Part shown: positions 1 to 11,258 of the stretch, in pieces
How the letters are laid out: the number at the start of each line of letters is the position of its first letter
Numbering within the stretch: position 1 is the stretch's first letter
Assembly: GCA_001579985.1 (NCBI GenBank)
Contig: LRSR01006101.1
Location: 1 to 27,500, forward strand
Source: Hypsibius dujardini
Lineage: Eukaryota; Tardigrada; Eutardigrada; Parachela; Hypsibiidae
DNA length: 27,500 nt
Direction of reading: 5' to 3'
The notes under the pieces: model-generated
Database searches by the model: none
What the model was told of the DNA's origin: nothing
Seen by the model: the letters and a program-made list of their open reading frames with translations, nothing else
Translations under genes and position numbers: made by a program

Positions 1-147
1 GTCTGTCTGTCTGTCTGCCTGTCTGTCTGTGTGTCTGTGTGTCTGTGTGTCTGTCTGTGTGTCTGTCTGTCTGTCTGTCTGTCTGTGTGTCTGTGTGTCT
101 GTCTGTCTGTCTGTCTGTCTGTCTGCCTACCTGTCTGCTTGGTAGTT
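1..147. repeat. (CTGT/GTGT)n microsatellite at left edge
   Basis: A CTGT tetranucleotide tract with interspersed TGTG and CCTG variants. It is cut by the window start. Confidence 0.95.
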
Positions 148-842
148 TCTCTATTTGCTATTGGATGCCTGTCTGAGTTTGCCAATTGACCCCTGGACAC
201 AAGGGGTGCAAAATGAAGAACACACCATAAAAAGGAAATTATAGCTCTTGCCTTTTCTCGCACGGGAAAACAATCCGTCAGTCCGCATTTTGAGAAGCAG
301 CAAAATTTCCCCGACCGACAGACAGACAGACATCACCCAAAAAATTCACCACATCGCCTGTTTTACAGTCGAATACAACCTCCATACAGTCACAACACAG
401 ACAGACAGACACGCCGGACAATCGGAACGCGCGAACTATAATTGCCATGTCCAACACCCATAATCATCAGCAAGGTCCACAGACACAGACAGCAAGGGCT
501 CAAGCCGTACGGCTACTAGTCCCTCTGCCTGTATGTCTGTATGTAGACAGAGGCATGTAGGCATGTGTCTTTTTCTCGAGTGCCAGGTCGAGTGAGATCA
601 ATTTTTTCCACTAATTTTTTGTTTCAACTCTCGCGCCTCCCCTCAAGAGGATCAGCGCCTGATCCGCACCGCATACCCACACAGACACGTCCATCTCAAG
701 CGGGGTCTGTACGTCACACACGCGGACATTGTTTGACAACTGTAAATTTTTTTCCTGCATCGACAAATCATCATGTCTGCAGACCTTTTTTGTCTTCGGT
801 GTGTGTTTCATTTGATCGGCAAAAAAAGGGTTGCAAGGTCAA
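148..842. other. Unique sequence, no gene seen
   Basis: Mixed composition with small GACA islands (about 318-330 and 400-411). Open frames here are short, start or end in the neighbouring repeat and resemble nothing I know. Confidence 0.6.
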
Positions 843-960
843 GCGGAGACAGACAAGACAGACAGACAGGCAGGCAGTCAGACAGGCAGGCAGGCAGACA
901 GGCAGACAGACAGGTAGGCAGGCAGGCAGGCAGACAAGCAGGCAGACAAGCAGACAGACA

Positions 961-993
<33 letters not shown>

Positions 994-1052
994 ACAGGCA
1001 GGCAGACAGACAGGCAAGCAGGCAGGCAGACAGGCAGGCAGGCAGGCAGACA
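843..1052. repeat. (CAGG/CAGA)n array
   Basis: About 210 bp of interleaved CAGG and CAGA units. All six frames are nearly open because a tetranucleotide array without stops reads through (Arg-Gln-Thr-Asp type or Cys-Leu-Ser-Val type), so the long open frames here are not genes. Confidence 0.95.
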
Positions 1053-1427
1053 CACGGTGGCGATGACACATGTTCTGCGGTTGACTGTGCGGTAAATCAA
1101 ATCACAGATGAAAAAAAGTGTTCACTTTTTTTAGATCTCCGCGGCGCGCGGACAAAGGCTCGAGGCAGGCAGACAACCCCCGAGAGTTGCCGCGCTTCAA
1201 CGCTCCAGAAAATTAGACTGTGTCTTGATTGAAGTGTTGGGGTTTTCGATTCGTTCGGCACTACACACGACACGCTGGAAAGCAGCGAACTCTTGAGGGA
1301 TAACTTTTATTCTCGCGACCGCGAGCTCTCAAAAAATTCATACACAGGTGAATGGAACTCTGCCTCGCTTCGCCACGCATGGGCGAATCCATTCTAAAAG
1401 TCTATTTAGACACTTGGTTGCCAAACA
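1053..1427. other. Spacer without recognisable gene
   Basis: Unique sequence between two GACA arrays, with a CpG-containing patch (CCGCGGCGCGCGG near 1139-1151). No coding signal. Confidence 0.5.
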
Positions 1428-1591
1428 CAGATACAGACAGACAGACAGCATGAGAAGAGTGCTAAGGCAGATAAAGAAGCAGTGGAGCGACAGACAGACC
1501 GACCGACAGACAGGCACACAAACAGACAGACAGATACAGAGACAAACACACAGACAAACAGACAACAGACAGACAGACAGACAGACAGACA

Positions 1592-1638
<47 letters not shown>

Positions 1639-1703
1639 GCCAGGCAGGCAGGCAGGCAGGCAGACAAGCAGACAAGCAGATAGGCAGACAGGCAGGCAGA
1701 CAA
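1428..1703. repeat. (CAGA)n array with CAGG block
   Basis: CAGA repeats interrupted by AACAGACAG units, with a CAGG/CAAG block at 1640-1700. Confidence 0.95.
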
Positions 1704-2205
1704 GAATGCATAAACTAAGCCAGACAGACGTTACATTGAGTAACCTCATGGCTGACGTTTGATGTGACTTCACGCTTCTTGACCGGACCCGCACTAAGCC
1801 GCAACTGACCCCCACGACAAATTTCTCAATATTTTCCTAACCGTAACAAAGCCGCCAGAGACCCCTTGCTGAATGGAGACCACTGTCCACACACACACAG
1901 ACACCGAGCTTTTCAATAGCGCCGAGAGCCCAAACACCTTTCGATCCGTAACGCACATATCAAGGTACAGTCCATTCGCCGCAGACGTCCATGTTTGCCT
2001 GCTGCACACATGCATGTGTGTGTGTGTGTGTATATATTCAACCAGCAAAGATTATCAACAAATTTTCTTTCCCTTCGACCATCCCACTTCCCCTCCTCGG
2101 ACCGATATGACACAACCACCACCGCGGTCCGGTCTGGGTATATTTACGCAAATGTCTATTTAGAATGGAACATAAAGACCCCATCACAGCATGGAGTTCA
2201 CATAG
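1704..2205. other. Spacer without recognisable gene
   Basis: Unique sequence with a short (TG)n at 2015-2031. No supported coding sequence. Confidence 0.5.
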
Positions 2206-2207
2206 GC

Positions 2208-2285
2208 AGTGTCTGTCTGTCTGTCTGTCTGTCTGACTGTCTGTCTGTCTGTCTGACTGTCTGACTGACTGTGTGACTGTCTGTT
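2208..2285. repeat. (CTGT)n array with CTGA variants
   Basis: CTGT units, degrading to CTGACTGTCTGA toward the right end. Confidence 0.95.
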
Positions 2286-2582
2286 TAATCTGCGCAACCG
2301 ACAGGAAAGAAAACGCGCATTGTTCGGGCCGTACAATAATTGTGACCAACGGTGATGTGGCGGCGACCATATCAAAACGTTTTAACGAGGTACATATGCC
2401 GGAAACTTGACATGCTGCAAATTGGACGGCCCGGCGTTGAATGTTATTAGTATTTGACACAGATTCTGCTGCTGCTCTCCTGCTCCGCGGTCCGCCGGAG
2501 ATCGGAGGGCGCTTTTCAACTACTTGTCAGGCTTGAATTGATAAGTTACACTTTCAAATTGAATGCTTTTCACGTGGTACAA
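2286..2582. other. Spacer, nothing recognised
   Basis: Unique sequence without a supported gene or RNA. Confidence 0.5.
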
Positions 2583-2637
2583 GAGGCAGGCAGACAAGCA
2601 GACAAACAGGCAGACAGACAAGCAGACAGACAGACAG

Positions 2638-2669
<32 letters not shown>

Positions 2670-2713
2670 GCAGACAGATAGACAGGCAGGCAGACAGGCA
2701 GGCAGACAGACGA
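2583..2713. repeat. (CAGA/CAGG)n array
   Basis: About 130 bp of GACA-type tetranucleotides. Confidence 0.95.
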
Positions 2714-3360
2714 CTGCTTTATCAATTTGAAAAAATTCCAGTCTCCTCCGTCAAGTGTCGCTAAACTATTCAAAACTAATCATTATACGGGACACCAACA
2801 GCAGTCAGTTTCTAAATAACGACTCCCCCGAGGAGGGACAGACAAGACTATCACACCCATTCAGCAGCAGTCGAACATATTGATAGATGCTTTTTCTTCA
2901 CCGCTCCGTAGTGCCTGTGTTTTTTTTCGGTCCGCTACCAACGCATCCACTTGAATGCTGCTGAGGGTAAAAAAAGTAGGTTAAAGGTCGGTCCTGCATT
3001 GCTGCGATAAAAAGCGATGCGCGCGGCTCTCGCTCGCTCCTTAGCATATAAGAAGTCCCAGGAGGAAAGATATCCCGCGCGCGATAAGGATAACGAATGC
3101 TGACATACGCCCGAGCACCGACGCCGGCCCCTCACGCCAAATGGCCCGGAACCATTTTTTAATAAATCACCCCACCCAAAACAACTGCCATGCCCACGAA
3201 AAACTCCAAACAACTTAACCCAGGCAATGGAGGGGGAGATTGCCGTCGTCCGCCGGGCCGGGGTGTGTGTCGGTTTCTTTCGGCTCCATCCGGTGTGATG
3301 ACACTTGACTTGGAATTGGGAGAACTTGCAGTTTCATCGTGGAATCTGATTTGAATTTAA
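2714..3360. other. Spacer without recognisable gene
   Basis: Unique sequence. The 92-codon minus-strand frame at 2935-3213 is Arg/Ser/Gly-rich with no motif and no family resemblance. Confidence 0.5.
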
Positions 3361-3404
3361 ACGACAGACAGACAGACAACCCGACAGACAGACAAACAGA
3401 CAGC

Positions 3405-3437
<33 letters not shown>

Positions 3438-3496
3438 GGAGTCAGGAAGACTCTCAGGCAGGCGGGCAGGCGGGCAGACAGACAGACAGACAGACA
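3361..3496. repeat. (CAGA)n array
   Basis: GACA units with a CAGG/CGGG block at 3456-3475. Confidence 0.95.
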
Positions 3497-4206
3497 CGAC
3501 CGATGTGGTAACATTTTAAAGTGGCCGATCGAATCCGGGAAAAGCAGAATATAAGTGTGCAACACTGGACAAAATGAGAGCACTGGACACGACATCCACA
3601 CCCGGCGCTAAGTGGCGTTTGATCTTTTGTATGTCTGTATGTCTGTATGGTGTCCCAAATGGCAAATGGTTGCAGGGACCATTAAAAGCAATATGCAGAC
3701 TCGCGCTCTCTCCTCATTCAAGGCAAACAGCAACAATGTAAAATATATGTCTGTTCCAGAGGGAGGCGGGACGTAATTACACACACATTCATTGCCTGTG
3801 TGCGGTGTGATCCGAGGAAGAACTGCGAAATGTGTAAAGGTGGTTCAAACCATATAGGGAGAATCAACAGGAGTCCAGGCATAGGGAGCCCAGGCATAGG
3901 GAGCCCAGGCATAGGATAGATCCATTCCATGTATGCAGGGTTTGATCTTGATAGTGCTCTCGTGTTACACCTGGAGCAATGATATTTGCCTCCCATAAAT
4001 GTCATTTTTCATCCGTTTCCTCCGGTGTGCGATTGTTGTTAATATAACTGAGCGACGGGGAGAATCAACGGAACAATATTCCCTTGTTTAGTGGTGGGGA
4101 TTGTATAAAAGACAAAACACGTGTTTCGCTGTGGAGTAAAGGACAAGAGGCCCACCAACTGTTTTCCAGACGCTCCTTCTCCCCCGAAACAATCAATCGG
4201 ACATTG
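3497..4206. other. Spacer; short 15-bp tandem repeat
   Basis: No supported gene. A small tandem (AGGCATAGGGAGCCC, about 2.5 copies) lies at 3877-3915. Confidence 0.5.
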
Positions 4207-4555
4207 CCTTTTTCTGCCGGAAAAATAGTAATACTAGTAATACTAGTAATAGTAGTAATACTAGTAATAGTAGTAATACTAGTAATACTAGTAATAGTAG
4301 TAATAGTAGTAATACTAGTAATACTAGTAATACTAGTAATACTAGTAATACTAGTAACAGTAGTAATATTAGTAATAGTAGTAATAGTAGTAATAGTAGT
4401 AATATTAGTAATATTAGTAATAGTAGTAATAGTAATAGTAGTAATAGTAGTAATAGTAGTAATACTAGTAATACTAGTAATAGTAATATTAGTAATAGTA
4501 GTAATAGTAGTAATAGTAGTAATAGTTTTAGTAACAGTAGTAATAGTAGTAATAG
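4207..4555. repeat. Degenerate trinucleotide (AGTAAT/ACTAGTAAT) array
   Basis: About 350 bp made of AGTAAT and ACTAGTAAT steps. Read in triplets it alternates GTA, ATA and CTA, giving Val/Ile/Leu on plus and Thr/Ile/Ser on minus, so the long open frames across it are artefacts. Its 3-bp phase and AT-richness set it apart from the tetranucleotide arrays around it. Confidence 0.95.
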
Positions 4556-5030
4556 GAATATGGTTGTCTAGGAGTCTGTCTGCCTGGGTGTGGCTTTGTC
4601 GTTGCCTGAAATTCCGTACAGGCACTGTGTGTGTCTCTGGACTGAACCACTTCAGCCGCACTCCCAAGTATGTCCGCACCGGCCACTTGAGCCACTGTGG
4701 TCAGTCATCCCATTTTGGCGTTGTCTACTTTCCTCACGACGCCCAAATCCAGACGAGTCAAGACAGACACACAAGAGAATGGGTGAGTAGTGAGACTGAG
4801 AGTGGTGCGCGCGGCGGCACACCGATCTTGAAAGATAATGGATTACACACGGGAGTAATTACAGGCTATCCGTGACTGCTCATCGTCAAGTGTCTGTCAA
4901 GTCAGTCAGGGGAAATATTTCTCCACAAACACATACACGCAGGCAGACAGTTCAAGAATTTCCAATTCCTTTTTCGCCCTGCACAGAAATTTCACGCACA
5001 GACACTTTGCCGCTATATTTCGCAATAAAC
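4556..5030. other. Spacer, nothing recognised
   Basis: Unique sequence. The open frame entering from the trinucleotide array has no recognisable domain. Confidence 0.5.
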
Positions 5031-5143
5031 AGGCAGACACAGACAGACAAGCCAATCAGAAACAGACAGACAGACAAACAAACAAACATACAGGCATACA
5101 GACAAACAGACGGACACACAAACACACAAACACACAGACAGAC

Positions 5144-5204
<61 letters not shown>

Positions 5205-5226
5205 TAGACAGACAGACAGACAGACA
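5031..5226. repeat. (CAGA)n array
   Basis: CAGA/CAAA/CACA variants, becoming a nearly pure (GACA)n run from about 5140 to 5226. Confidence 0.95.
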
Positions 5227-6150
5227 TGGAACTGCGAAGAGGAAATATAAATTCACCGGATCTGTCAAAACAACACCCCGATTTATGACCCATCACAGAT
5301 ATATCAAATACATCTATTTTGCTAAATTCGAAAGCATAATGGAGTTTTTATTCGGTAATTTAAATACTTTCAGCTGATGGAAATCGGCACACCAGATGAC
5401 CGTCGACCGACCAGCAGTCCAGCACTTGACAGACTAAAGACCAATCAATCAATCAGTCCGCAGACCCACCACAATCAAGCAATCAAGCAAAAGACCAAAT
5501 AGCCAAGTTAGGTCAATCAATCAATTCACTGACAGATTCAACGGGCAAGCACCGTGATGTCTGAATCCAGACACACAGACAAAAAATAGACACCTCGCTC
5601 GAGATACGCTCCCCGGCACGTGTGCCTGCAAGTGTGAGTGTGAGTGGAAAACATTCCTGCGGTCAGTCAGAGCTAACGTGATACCAATGAATGGCACGGG
5701 GGGGGGGAGAAGAGAATTCAAAGCTTGACAGACACGGACAACAAATATGTTGATCGCTCTACTCTTGCGTCGCCTCCTCAGCATTTCTGTCTGTGTATTG
5801 AGTGTGACCACATCCAAATAAATCCCTCGGCCAGCACAAGCGCCGCACATTACAGCACACACCTCCTCTCACTTTTAAAGTTGACGGTGTCTGAGGGAAG
5901 TTTGACGCCTTTCCTGCCTGTCTGCCTGAGAGGCGGATTAGGAGGCCAAAAAGAGGCCAGGCAATCGTGATCATGGCCAGATCACTTCATCTTAAGTCCG
6001 CCTGGGACAATGCTGCAGCAGCATGATGAACGGACCGCGCGCAATCCGATATCTCCCGAATGTCTGTGTGACTGCGTGAGAGTCCGTGTCTGAGGTGGTC
6101 GTGGTCTTGGCGTGGTGGCCTTTCTCAAATTTCCGGTGGCGAGTCCGTGT
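5227..6150. other. Spacer with scattered TCAATCAA motifs
   Basis: Unique sequence. 5440-5525 contains AATCAATCAATCAG and CAATCAAGCAATCAAGC, resembling the CAATCAAGCAATCAA elements at 13120-13205. No supported gene. Confidence 0.5.
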
Positions 6151-6273
6151 GGCTGTCTGTCTGTCTGTCTGTCTGTCTGTCTGCCTATTTGTCTGTCGGT
6201 CGGTCTGTCTGTCTGTCTGTCTGTCTGTCTGCCTATCTGTCTGTCGGTCTGTCTGTCTGTCTGTCTGTCTGTG
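6151..6273. repeat. (CTGT)n array with CGGT and CTAT variants
   Basis: A tetranucleotide tract. A ~60-bp higher-order block (GCCTATYTGTCTGTCGGT) is present twice, at 6182 and 6230. Confidence 0.93.
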
Positions 6274-6599
6274 TTTGTGGTGTGTTGTTGCTCCACTGTC
6301 CAGGCGGATTTCTTAAGACTGCGTCTATATGGAGGCAGGCAGACATGTGTCTGAATTCAGGCAGACACGTATACACACGAAACACGACACACGACGTCTT
6401 GAGCTCCGGTTCACTGGACGATTTTGTGGACCATGTAGAGTACAAAAATGATGCAGAACAAACAAATCAGATACACAGACAGACGTATACATACACACGC
6501 GAATGTGTAATTTGCATACGTGATCGGGGGCAAATCGATAAATAAGCGCGCCTCCGTAAGGGCATTAAAAGATCTGAAGAAATTGGCACCGCCGCGACA

Positions 6600-6703
6600 C
6601 AGGCAGACAGAGAGGCAAACAGGCAGACATAGACATTCTGGGCAAGCAGACAGACAGACAGACAGACAGACATACAGACAGACAGGCAGGCAGACAGACA
6701 GGC

Positions 6704-6761
<58 letters not shown>

Positions 6762-6810
6762 GGAGGGAGGGAGGCAGGCAGGCAGACAAACAGACAGGCA
6801 GGCAGACATT
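6600..6810. repeat. (CAGA/CAGG)n array with GGGA block
   Basis: GACA-type units and a short GGGAGGGAGGGAGG run at 6761-6774. Confidence 0.95.
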
Positions 6811-7096
6811 CCAATATATTTCAATCAGATCGCAACGCCAGTGGCAACGGACACAGACAAGACGCGAATGGAACGTCCATTATCTCGCCCCGTTGATTTG
6901 CCTTTGCCGGCTACAATCAATCTCGCGCATTTAGAGTGCCTTCTGGACTTTCTGGACCCCCGACGACATTTTTCGCGCGCGCAGCATCTGGCAACAGAGC
7001 AGGAAGAGCGAGCGATAAAGCAGAAACAAGACGCTCCTAATAAGATCTTTCATCGTAAAGTAATCAAGACACTAACGTGGTAATTGGTCCAAAGCC
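6811..7096. other. Spacer with an open plus-strand frame of unknown meaning
   Basis: An ~80-codon stretch (6830-7083) is open on the plus strand, continuing from the upstream array. It is charged near its end but has no motif I recognise, so it is not called as a gene. Confidence 0.4.
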
Positions 7097-7280
7097 TGCC
7101 TGTCCGTCTGTCTGCCTGCCTATCCGTCTGTCTGTCTGTCTGACTGCCGCGCCATTTATGTATATACAACCAGCACACATTCTCCCTTCCCCGCCATCTC
7201 TTTTCCTCAATCCACACATCGTTGTCTGTGTCTGTGTCTGTGTCTGTGTCTGTGTCTGTGCCTGTGCCTGTGTATGTCTG
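7097..7280. repeat. CTGT tract and (TGTGTC)n hexamer tract
   Basis: A CCTG/CTGT tract at 7097-7146 and a TGTGTC hexamer run at about 7221-7275, separated by unique sequence. Confidence 0.85.
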
Positions 7281-7828
7281 CTTGATACACAAATTCCAGA
7301 CACATCTTATCCACTTCATCCAAGGGGGGGGGGGAAATCCCGATCACACACCGGTTCGTTGTCCAGGAAATGTCGATTGCCGGTTGTTGTCTGAAAAACT
7401 CCCTGGCACACACAAAAAAGGGGACGCCGCTCGTTGCTCCTGCTTCATCCCCTTCCCGCTGTCGTCCCATCTCATCTCGCCGTCCCGTCAGTAATATCGG
7501 TAAACATGGCCGTGGTCGAATGATCAAATCATCCCCCGGTATACAAACACGTAATTTGCCCCGCGCTCCAGCTGGTAAAGACCGCAAATATACATACATC
7601 CTCTCAAAAAACACACACACCCCTAACCGACAGACAGACAGACAGACATGGAAGCGTTCCGCCCGCGTCAAATCGAATTGACAAGAGTCACTTTACGGGA
7701 ATTAGTTTGAGCCACTTTTTTCTCCTCTGCCCGGCGTGCGTGAGCGTCCCGTTTTGTGTGTGTTGAATGAACGAATTATTGTCGCGATGAACTTGTCTAG
7801 AGGAGCGGGAGGGGGTGGTCCGTGCCGG
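7281..7828. other. Spacer, nothing recognised
   Basis: Unique sequence with a G9-10 run at 7325-7334 and a short (CAGA)n at 7628-7649. No supported gene. Confidence 0.5.
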
Positions 7829-7842
7829 AAACAGACAGACAT

Positions 7843-7877
<35 letters not shown>

Positions 7878-7907
7878 GGCAGACAGGCAGGCAGGCAGGC
7901 AGGCAGC
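7829..7907. repeat. (CAGA)n then (CAGG)n array
   Basis: GACA units changing to GGCA units on the right. Confidence 0.95.
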
Positions 7908-8190
7908 GAGAGATGGGTGTTGTTGACTTGGTACCAGTGTGCGCAGTATGTAAACGCGAGACATGAGATGATCAAATAGCTCCTCACTTGATAGAGCCGA
8001 GAGCGGGAGCGTCTTCCTATTCATTTTGAATCTTCGCTGTCTTTTTCTCAGTGTGATCGGTTTCCCGAGGACCGTTCAAACCATCATCACAGTTGACGAC
8101 GCGGACGGGGACGGTGTGCCGTTGTTGTGTTGTATGTGTGCACAAGGGATGAGAGATGGGTTGCTGCTGTGCGGGGGCCGGTTCGCTGCA

Positions 8191-8228
<38 letters not shown>

Positions 8229-8486
8229 CGGGAATTCAAGGTGTTGTATTGACGGAGAGCCGGGTCCATTGAACGGGTGCCAAATTCGCATGGCCGATGA
8301 TTGGAGCCGGTTTGATGTAACGTAATAACACACATACACACATACGGATGCAGATATATATAGATATATATATTCCAATTTCCGATAAACCGTGGGAAAT
8401 AGGATCTCACCGCAATGGATGGAAGAGTGGAATGCACGCAGGTTATTAGCTCCGTGACACAATTCAATGATGAGGTAGACATGCGC
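7908..8486. other. Spacer with (GA)n and AT-rich runs
   Basis: (GA)n at 8191-8222 and an alternating AT/GATATA stretch at 8352-8373. No supported gene. Confidence 0.55.
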
Positions 8487-8675
8487 GACTGATCAATCAA
8501 TCAATCAATCAATCAAGGGGTTGAGGTCCACAATCGACAATCAATTAATCAATCGATCAAGTGATTGAGGTACACACTCAATCAATCAATCAAACGATTA
8601 AGATCCACACTCAATCAATCAATCAAGGGATTGAGGTCGACACTCAATCAATCAATCAAGGGATTGTGGTCTCGA
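8487..8675. repeat. 33-bp minisatellite containing (TCAA)n
   Basis: About four to five imperfect units of 33 bp (core CACTCAATCAATCAATCAAG, then GGATTGAGGTCGA). The period is a multiple of three, so frames stay open (TLNQSIKGLRS repeats) without implying coding. Confidence 0.9.
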
Positions 8676-8864
8676 CTCGATGACCATTACTGTTGCCAAC
8701 GCACTCCACACACGCTTAACAAGTTCAGAATATGTTTTAACGACACTGTATACAGTAATTAGACAGGAGCAATAAATTCCACAGACAAGGACAGCAAAAC
8801 AGAGAAACGAAAAAATGGGGAATGTCACGCACTTGATGAGAATCAATCAAGTCAATCAATCAAG

Positions 8865-9283
8865 TCAATCAATCAACGGGACGTAGAGTGCAACACAGGC
8901 ACGCGGTGTTTCCGGCCAGTCCGACTTTTTTCCGCCGCCAAAATCAACACAAATCATTCCAAAGTACAGTTCTGCAGTTAGTTACGCCAAAAATGGCCAA
9001 AAGCACCCGTGCAAATTCATGACAGAACGGAGATGAAGAAATCCGAAAAAAAGCCAGGTCCGTAAATCAATCAATCAACCGAAGCAGTTCAAACAAAAAA
9101 TGGCATTAAATTCAGTCAATCAACAATCAAGCGATCAGAAATCAGTCAACTGACCGGTGCCGGGGAAAAAACCCGCCAGACATCTTTGATCTAGGGAATG
9201 CTCTTACCTTGCGTCAGGATAGATCCAATTGTGAGTACTAGGATGGTCCGCCAGGGAATAAACGATCCTCCTTTGCTGGTCAT
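8865..9283 (-). CDS. Tentative two-exon micro-protein gene (~60 aa, one membrane segment)
   Basis: Exon 1 at 9283-9208 reads MTSKGGSFIPWRTILVLTIG then SILTQ, a short basic head and one hydrophobic helix. It ends at a strong donor (CAAG|GTAAGA). A fitting acceptor follows a branch-point-like TAACTAAC (…CTAACTGCAG|AACTG) at 8971. With the phase carried over, exon 2 (8971-8865) stays open for 34 codons (starting ELYFGMICVDFGGG) and stops inside a TTGATTGATTGA tract. I do not recognise the protein. The first exon looks like a real start, with an ATG in a GGAAAGATG context. The second exon is less certain, because its stop lies in a repeat and a further intron may be missed. The real product may be longer or the exon may be chance. 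A possible leader exon donor (GTAAGT at 9542-9537) lies upstream. Confidence 0.3.
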
Positions 9284-9339
9284 CTTTCCACCGGATGATG
9301 TCTGTCTTGTCTGTCCACGCAGACACTCAGGCAGCACTA

Positions 9340-9445
9340 CAAGTGAATGTGTGTGCAGTGTGTGCAGTGTGTGCAGTGTGTGCAGTGTGTGCAGTGAAGT
9401 AAAGCAATCGGCTGACTGACTGACTGACTGACTGACTGACTGATG
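9340..9445. repeat. GTGTGCAGTG decamer array and (CTGA)n run
   Basis: A ten-base unit TGTGTGCAGTG-like repeated about 4-5 times at 9345-9392, then a CTGA tetranucleotide run at 9409-9443. Confidence 0.9.
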
Positions 9446-9564
9446 GACAGCACAGGGCAACCAACGGTAAAAACTCCTTTGATCGAAATTGTGTTAGACT
9501 TTTGATTAATTTCTTCTTAGCCGCGAGACTCAAACTACTTACAAACAAGCACGGCAGGTCGCTC

Positions 9565-9665
9565 TCTCTGTGACTGTGTGACTGTGTGACTGTGTGACTG
9601 TGTGTGACTGTGTGACTGGAGGAGAAAGCGATGTGTGTGTGTCTGTGTGTGTGTCTGTGTGAGAG
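9565..9665. repeat. GTGTGACT and GTGTGTCT array
   Basis: Octamer-type repeats (TGTGTGACTG) grading into TG/TC-rich sequence and a short (GA)n. Confidence 0.88.
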
Positions 9666-9819
9666 AGAGAAAACGGTCTTACGGCCAAAATGTAAAGTGG
9701 TCTTGCGCCGAGCTGAAAGAGTGGTGGGGCCTGACTTTGTTGAAATGATTCTCTGAAGAAGGCGCGGCAGTCTTTCACAAAGAGAAAGAGCGAGGCAGGC
9801 AGGCAGCTGACTGACCGCC

Positions 9820-9990
9820 GCGTGCGTAGCCAATGGCTGCTCGAAGGCGGCACTCGTGTACGGCGTGAGTGATTGAGATGTAGGAAGGCTGATTGGTCGG
9901 ATTTAGGTAGTCCCGCCCATTTCGAGGCCGTTCCGTCGCCACGGAGCGGAAGCGGAATATCATTCCGCTCAGACCACATTTGTAGTTTGT
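9820..9990. promoter_or_regulatory. GC-rich stretch with CCAAT boxes, possible promoter
   Basis: A stretch rich in CpG compared with its surroundings. It carries CCAAT at 9830-9834, an inverted CCAAT (ATTGG) at 9892-9896 and a GC-box-like CCCGCCC at 9912-9918. It lies about 550 bp upstream of the tentative minus-strand micro-gene exon at 9283. The promoter role is inference. No transcription start can be seen. Confidence 0.25.
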
Positions 9991-10027
9991 ACAGTACTTA
10001 TTCAATTCATTGCCTGATTTCACCGGT

Positions 10028-10202
10028 ATGTACGCTTGTCTGCCTGTCTGTTTTTCTGCCTGTCTGTCTGCCTGTGTTGTCTGTCTGCCTGCCTGTTCTT
10101 TCTTCGGTTGTCTGTCTATCTGTCTGTCCGTCTGTCTGTCTGTCTGTCTGTCAGTTTGTCTGTCTGCCTGCTTGCCTGATTGCCTGTCCGTCTGATCGCT
10201 TG
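10028..10202. repeat. (CTGT/CCTG)n array
   Basis: Interrupted CTGT tract with CTGCCTG variants. Confidence 0.93.
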
Positions 10203-11030
10203 TCTATGGGTCGTTTCCTTGTCAGCCACTATAGCATGGCTTTGTCTGGCTACTGTCTTGTCTGGTGAATGTCTGGCAGTCTGGTCTGACTCCAATCCAA
10301 TCCCTCTTCAAGTCTGTAACTGATTGTCTGTCTGACGGGACTGGTTCTCTGTCGTCAGGGCCTAACCTTGCCTCTTTTTGGCGCCATGCGGTTGTTAGTT
10401 GATTCTTTCTTATGAATCATTTGGTTAATGCGGCAATTATTAAAAAATTGCGTGATCTTTACCGCTGACTGAAGACATGGCTCGCGCATCAAGGAAACGC
10501 GCCCCTAATACAAAACTGACATGTGAACGGCGCCTCAATTAAAATGATTCAGAAATACATAATAAACACATTCGTTTTACCGGTTTCGCATAGCTGTCTG
10601 TCTGTTTGTCTGTCTGTTTGTCTGTCTCTTGGTTGCTGCTTCTACAAAACCGCCCGACACGCCCAAGAAACATTCTAAAAGAAAATCAGAATTGTGCGTG
10701 ATCCAGCAAACTCGATGAGCAACTCAAATTCTCCATTCCACGCGCCCGAAACAGAACAGCGAGACTGCTGCTGCCTGCATCCGCGACAAAAGGATTACGC
10801 ATCCTATCATCCGGCCGGGGCCCATTCAAACGAACCCGGGGCCGCTTTTTGCAGTGCCAATTGCCGAATTTATTCGGCCCGAGGAATATAGGACACCATG
10901 TTATTATACAGACACGGCGGAGAGTCTGTGAGATAACGCCAGGGGAAAGATTAAATTGAAATTACAAGCCCAAATGATCCACCTTTTCAAAAGGAAGGGG
11001 GCCCGGGCCCTTATAAAACATAACTGGATC
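10203..11030. other. Spacer without recognisable gene
   Basis: Unique sequence with a short CTGTTTGT run at 10591-10627. The 65-codon frame at 10694-10891 is Cys/Ser/His-rich but has no family resemblance. Confidence 0.5.
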
Positions 11031-11033
11031 CGT

Positions 11034-11258
11034 GCCTGCCTGCCTGCCTGTCTTGTCTGCCTGCCTGCCTGCCTGTCTTGCCTGCCTGCCTGTCTTGTCT
11101 GCCTGCCTGCCTGCCTGTCTTGCCTGCCTGTCTTGTCTGTCTTGCCTGCCTGCCTGTCTTGTCTGTGACCGACTGAGAGGATCTGCCTGCCTGTCTGTCT
11201 TGCCTGTCTGTCTGTCCTGTCTGTCTGTCTTGCCTGTCTGTCTGTCTTGTCTGTGACT
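11034..11258. repeat. Higher-order CCTG/CTTG array
   Basis: CTGCCTGCCTGTCTT blocks recur with variable spacing, then CTGTCTGTCTTGC blocks after an interruption at 11166-11183. The tract is C/T-only on the plus strand apart from the G of each CTG. Confidence 0.93.

Noticed and set aside
843-1100. Several overlapping long open frames rich in RQTDRQAGRQ or CLPACLSVCL
   Set aside because: They are six-frame readings of a CAGA/CAGG tetranucleotide array, which contains no stop codons in any frame.
4084-4875. 263-codon plus-strand frame rich in Val/Ile
   Set aside because: It is generated by the trinucleotide array. The Val-Ile stretch is not a real membrane protein and the flanks show no domain.
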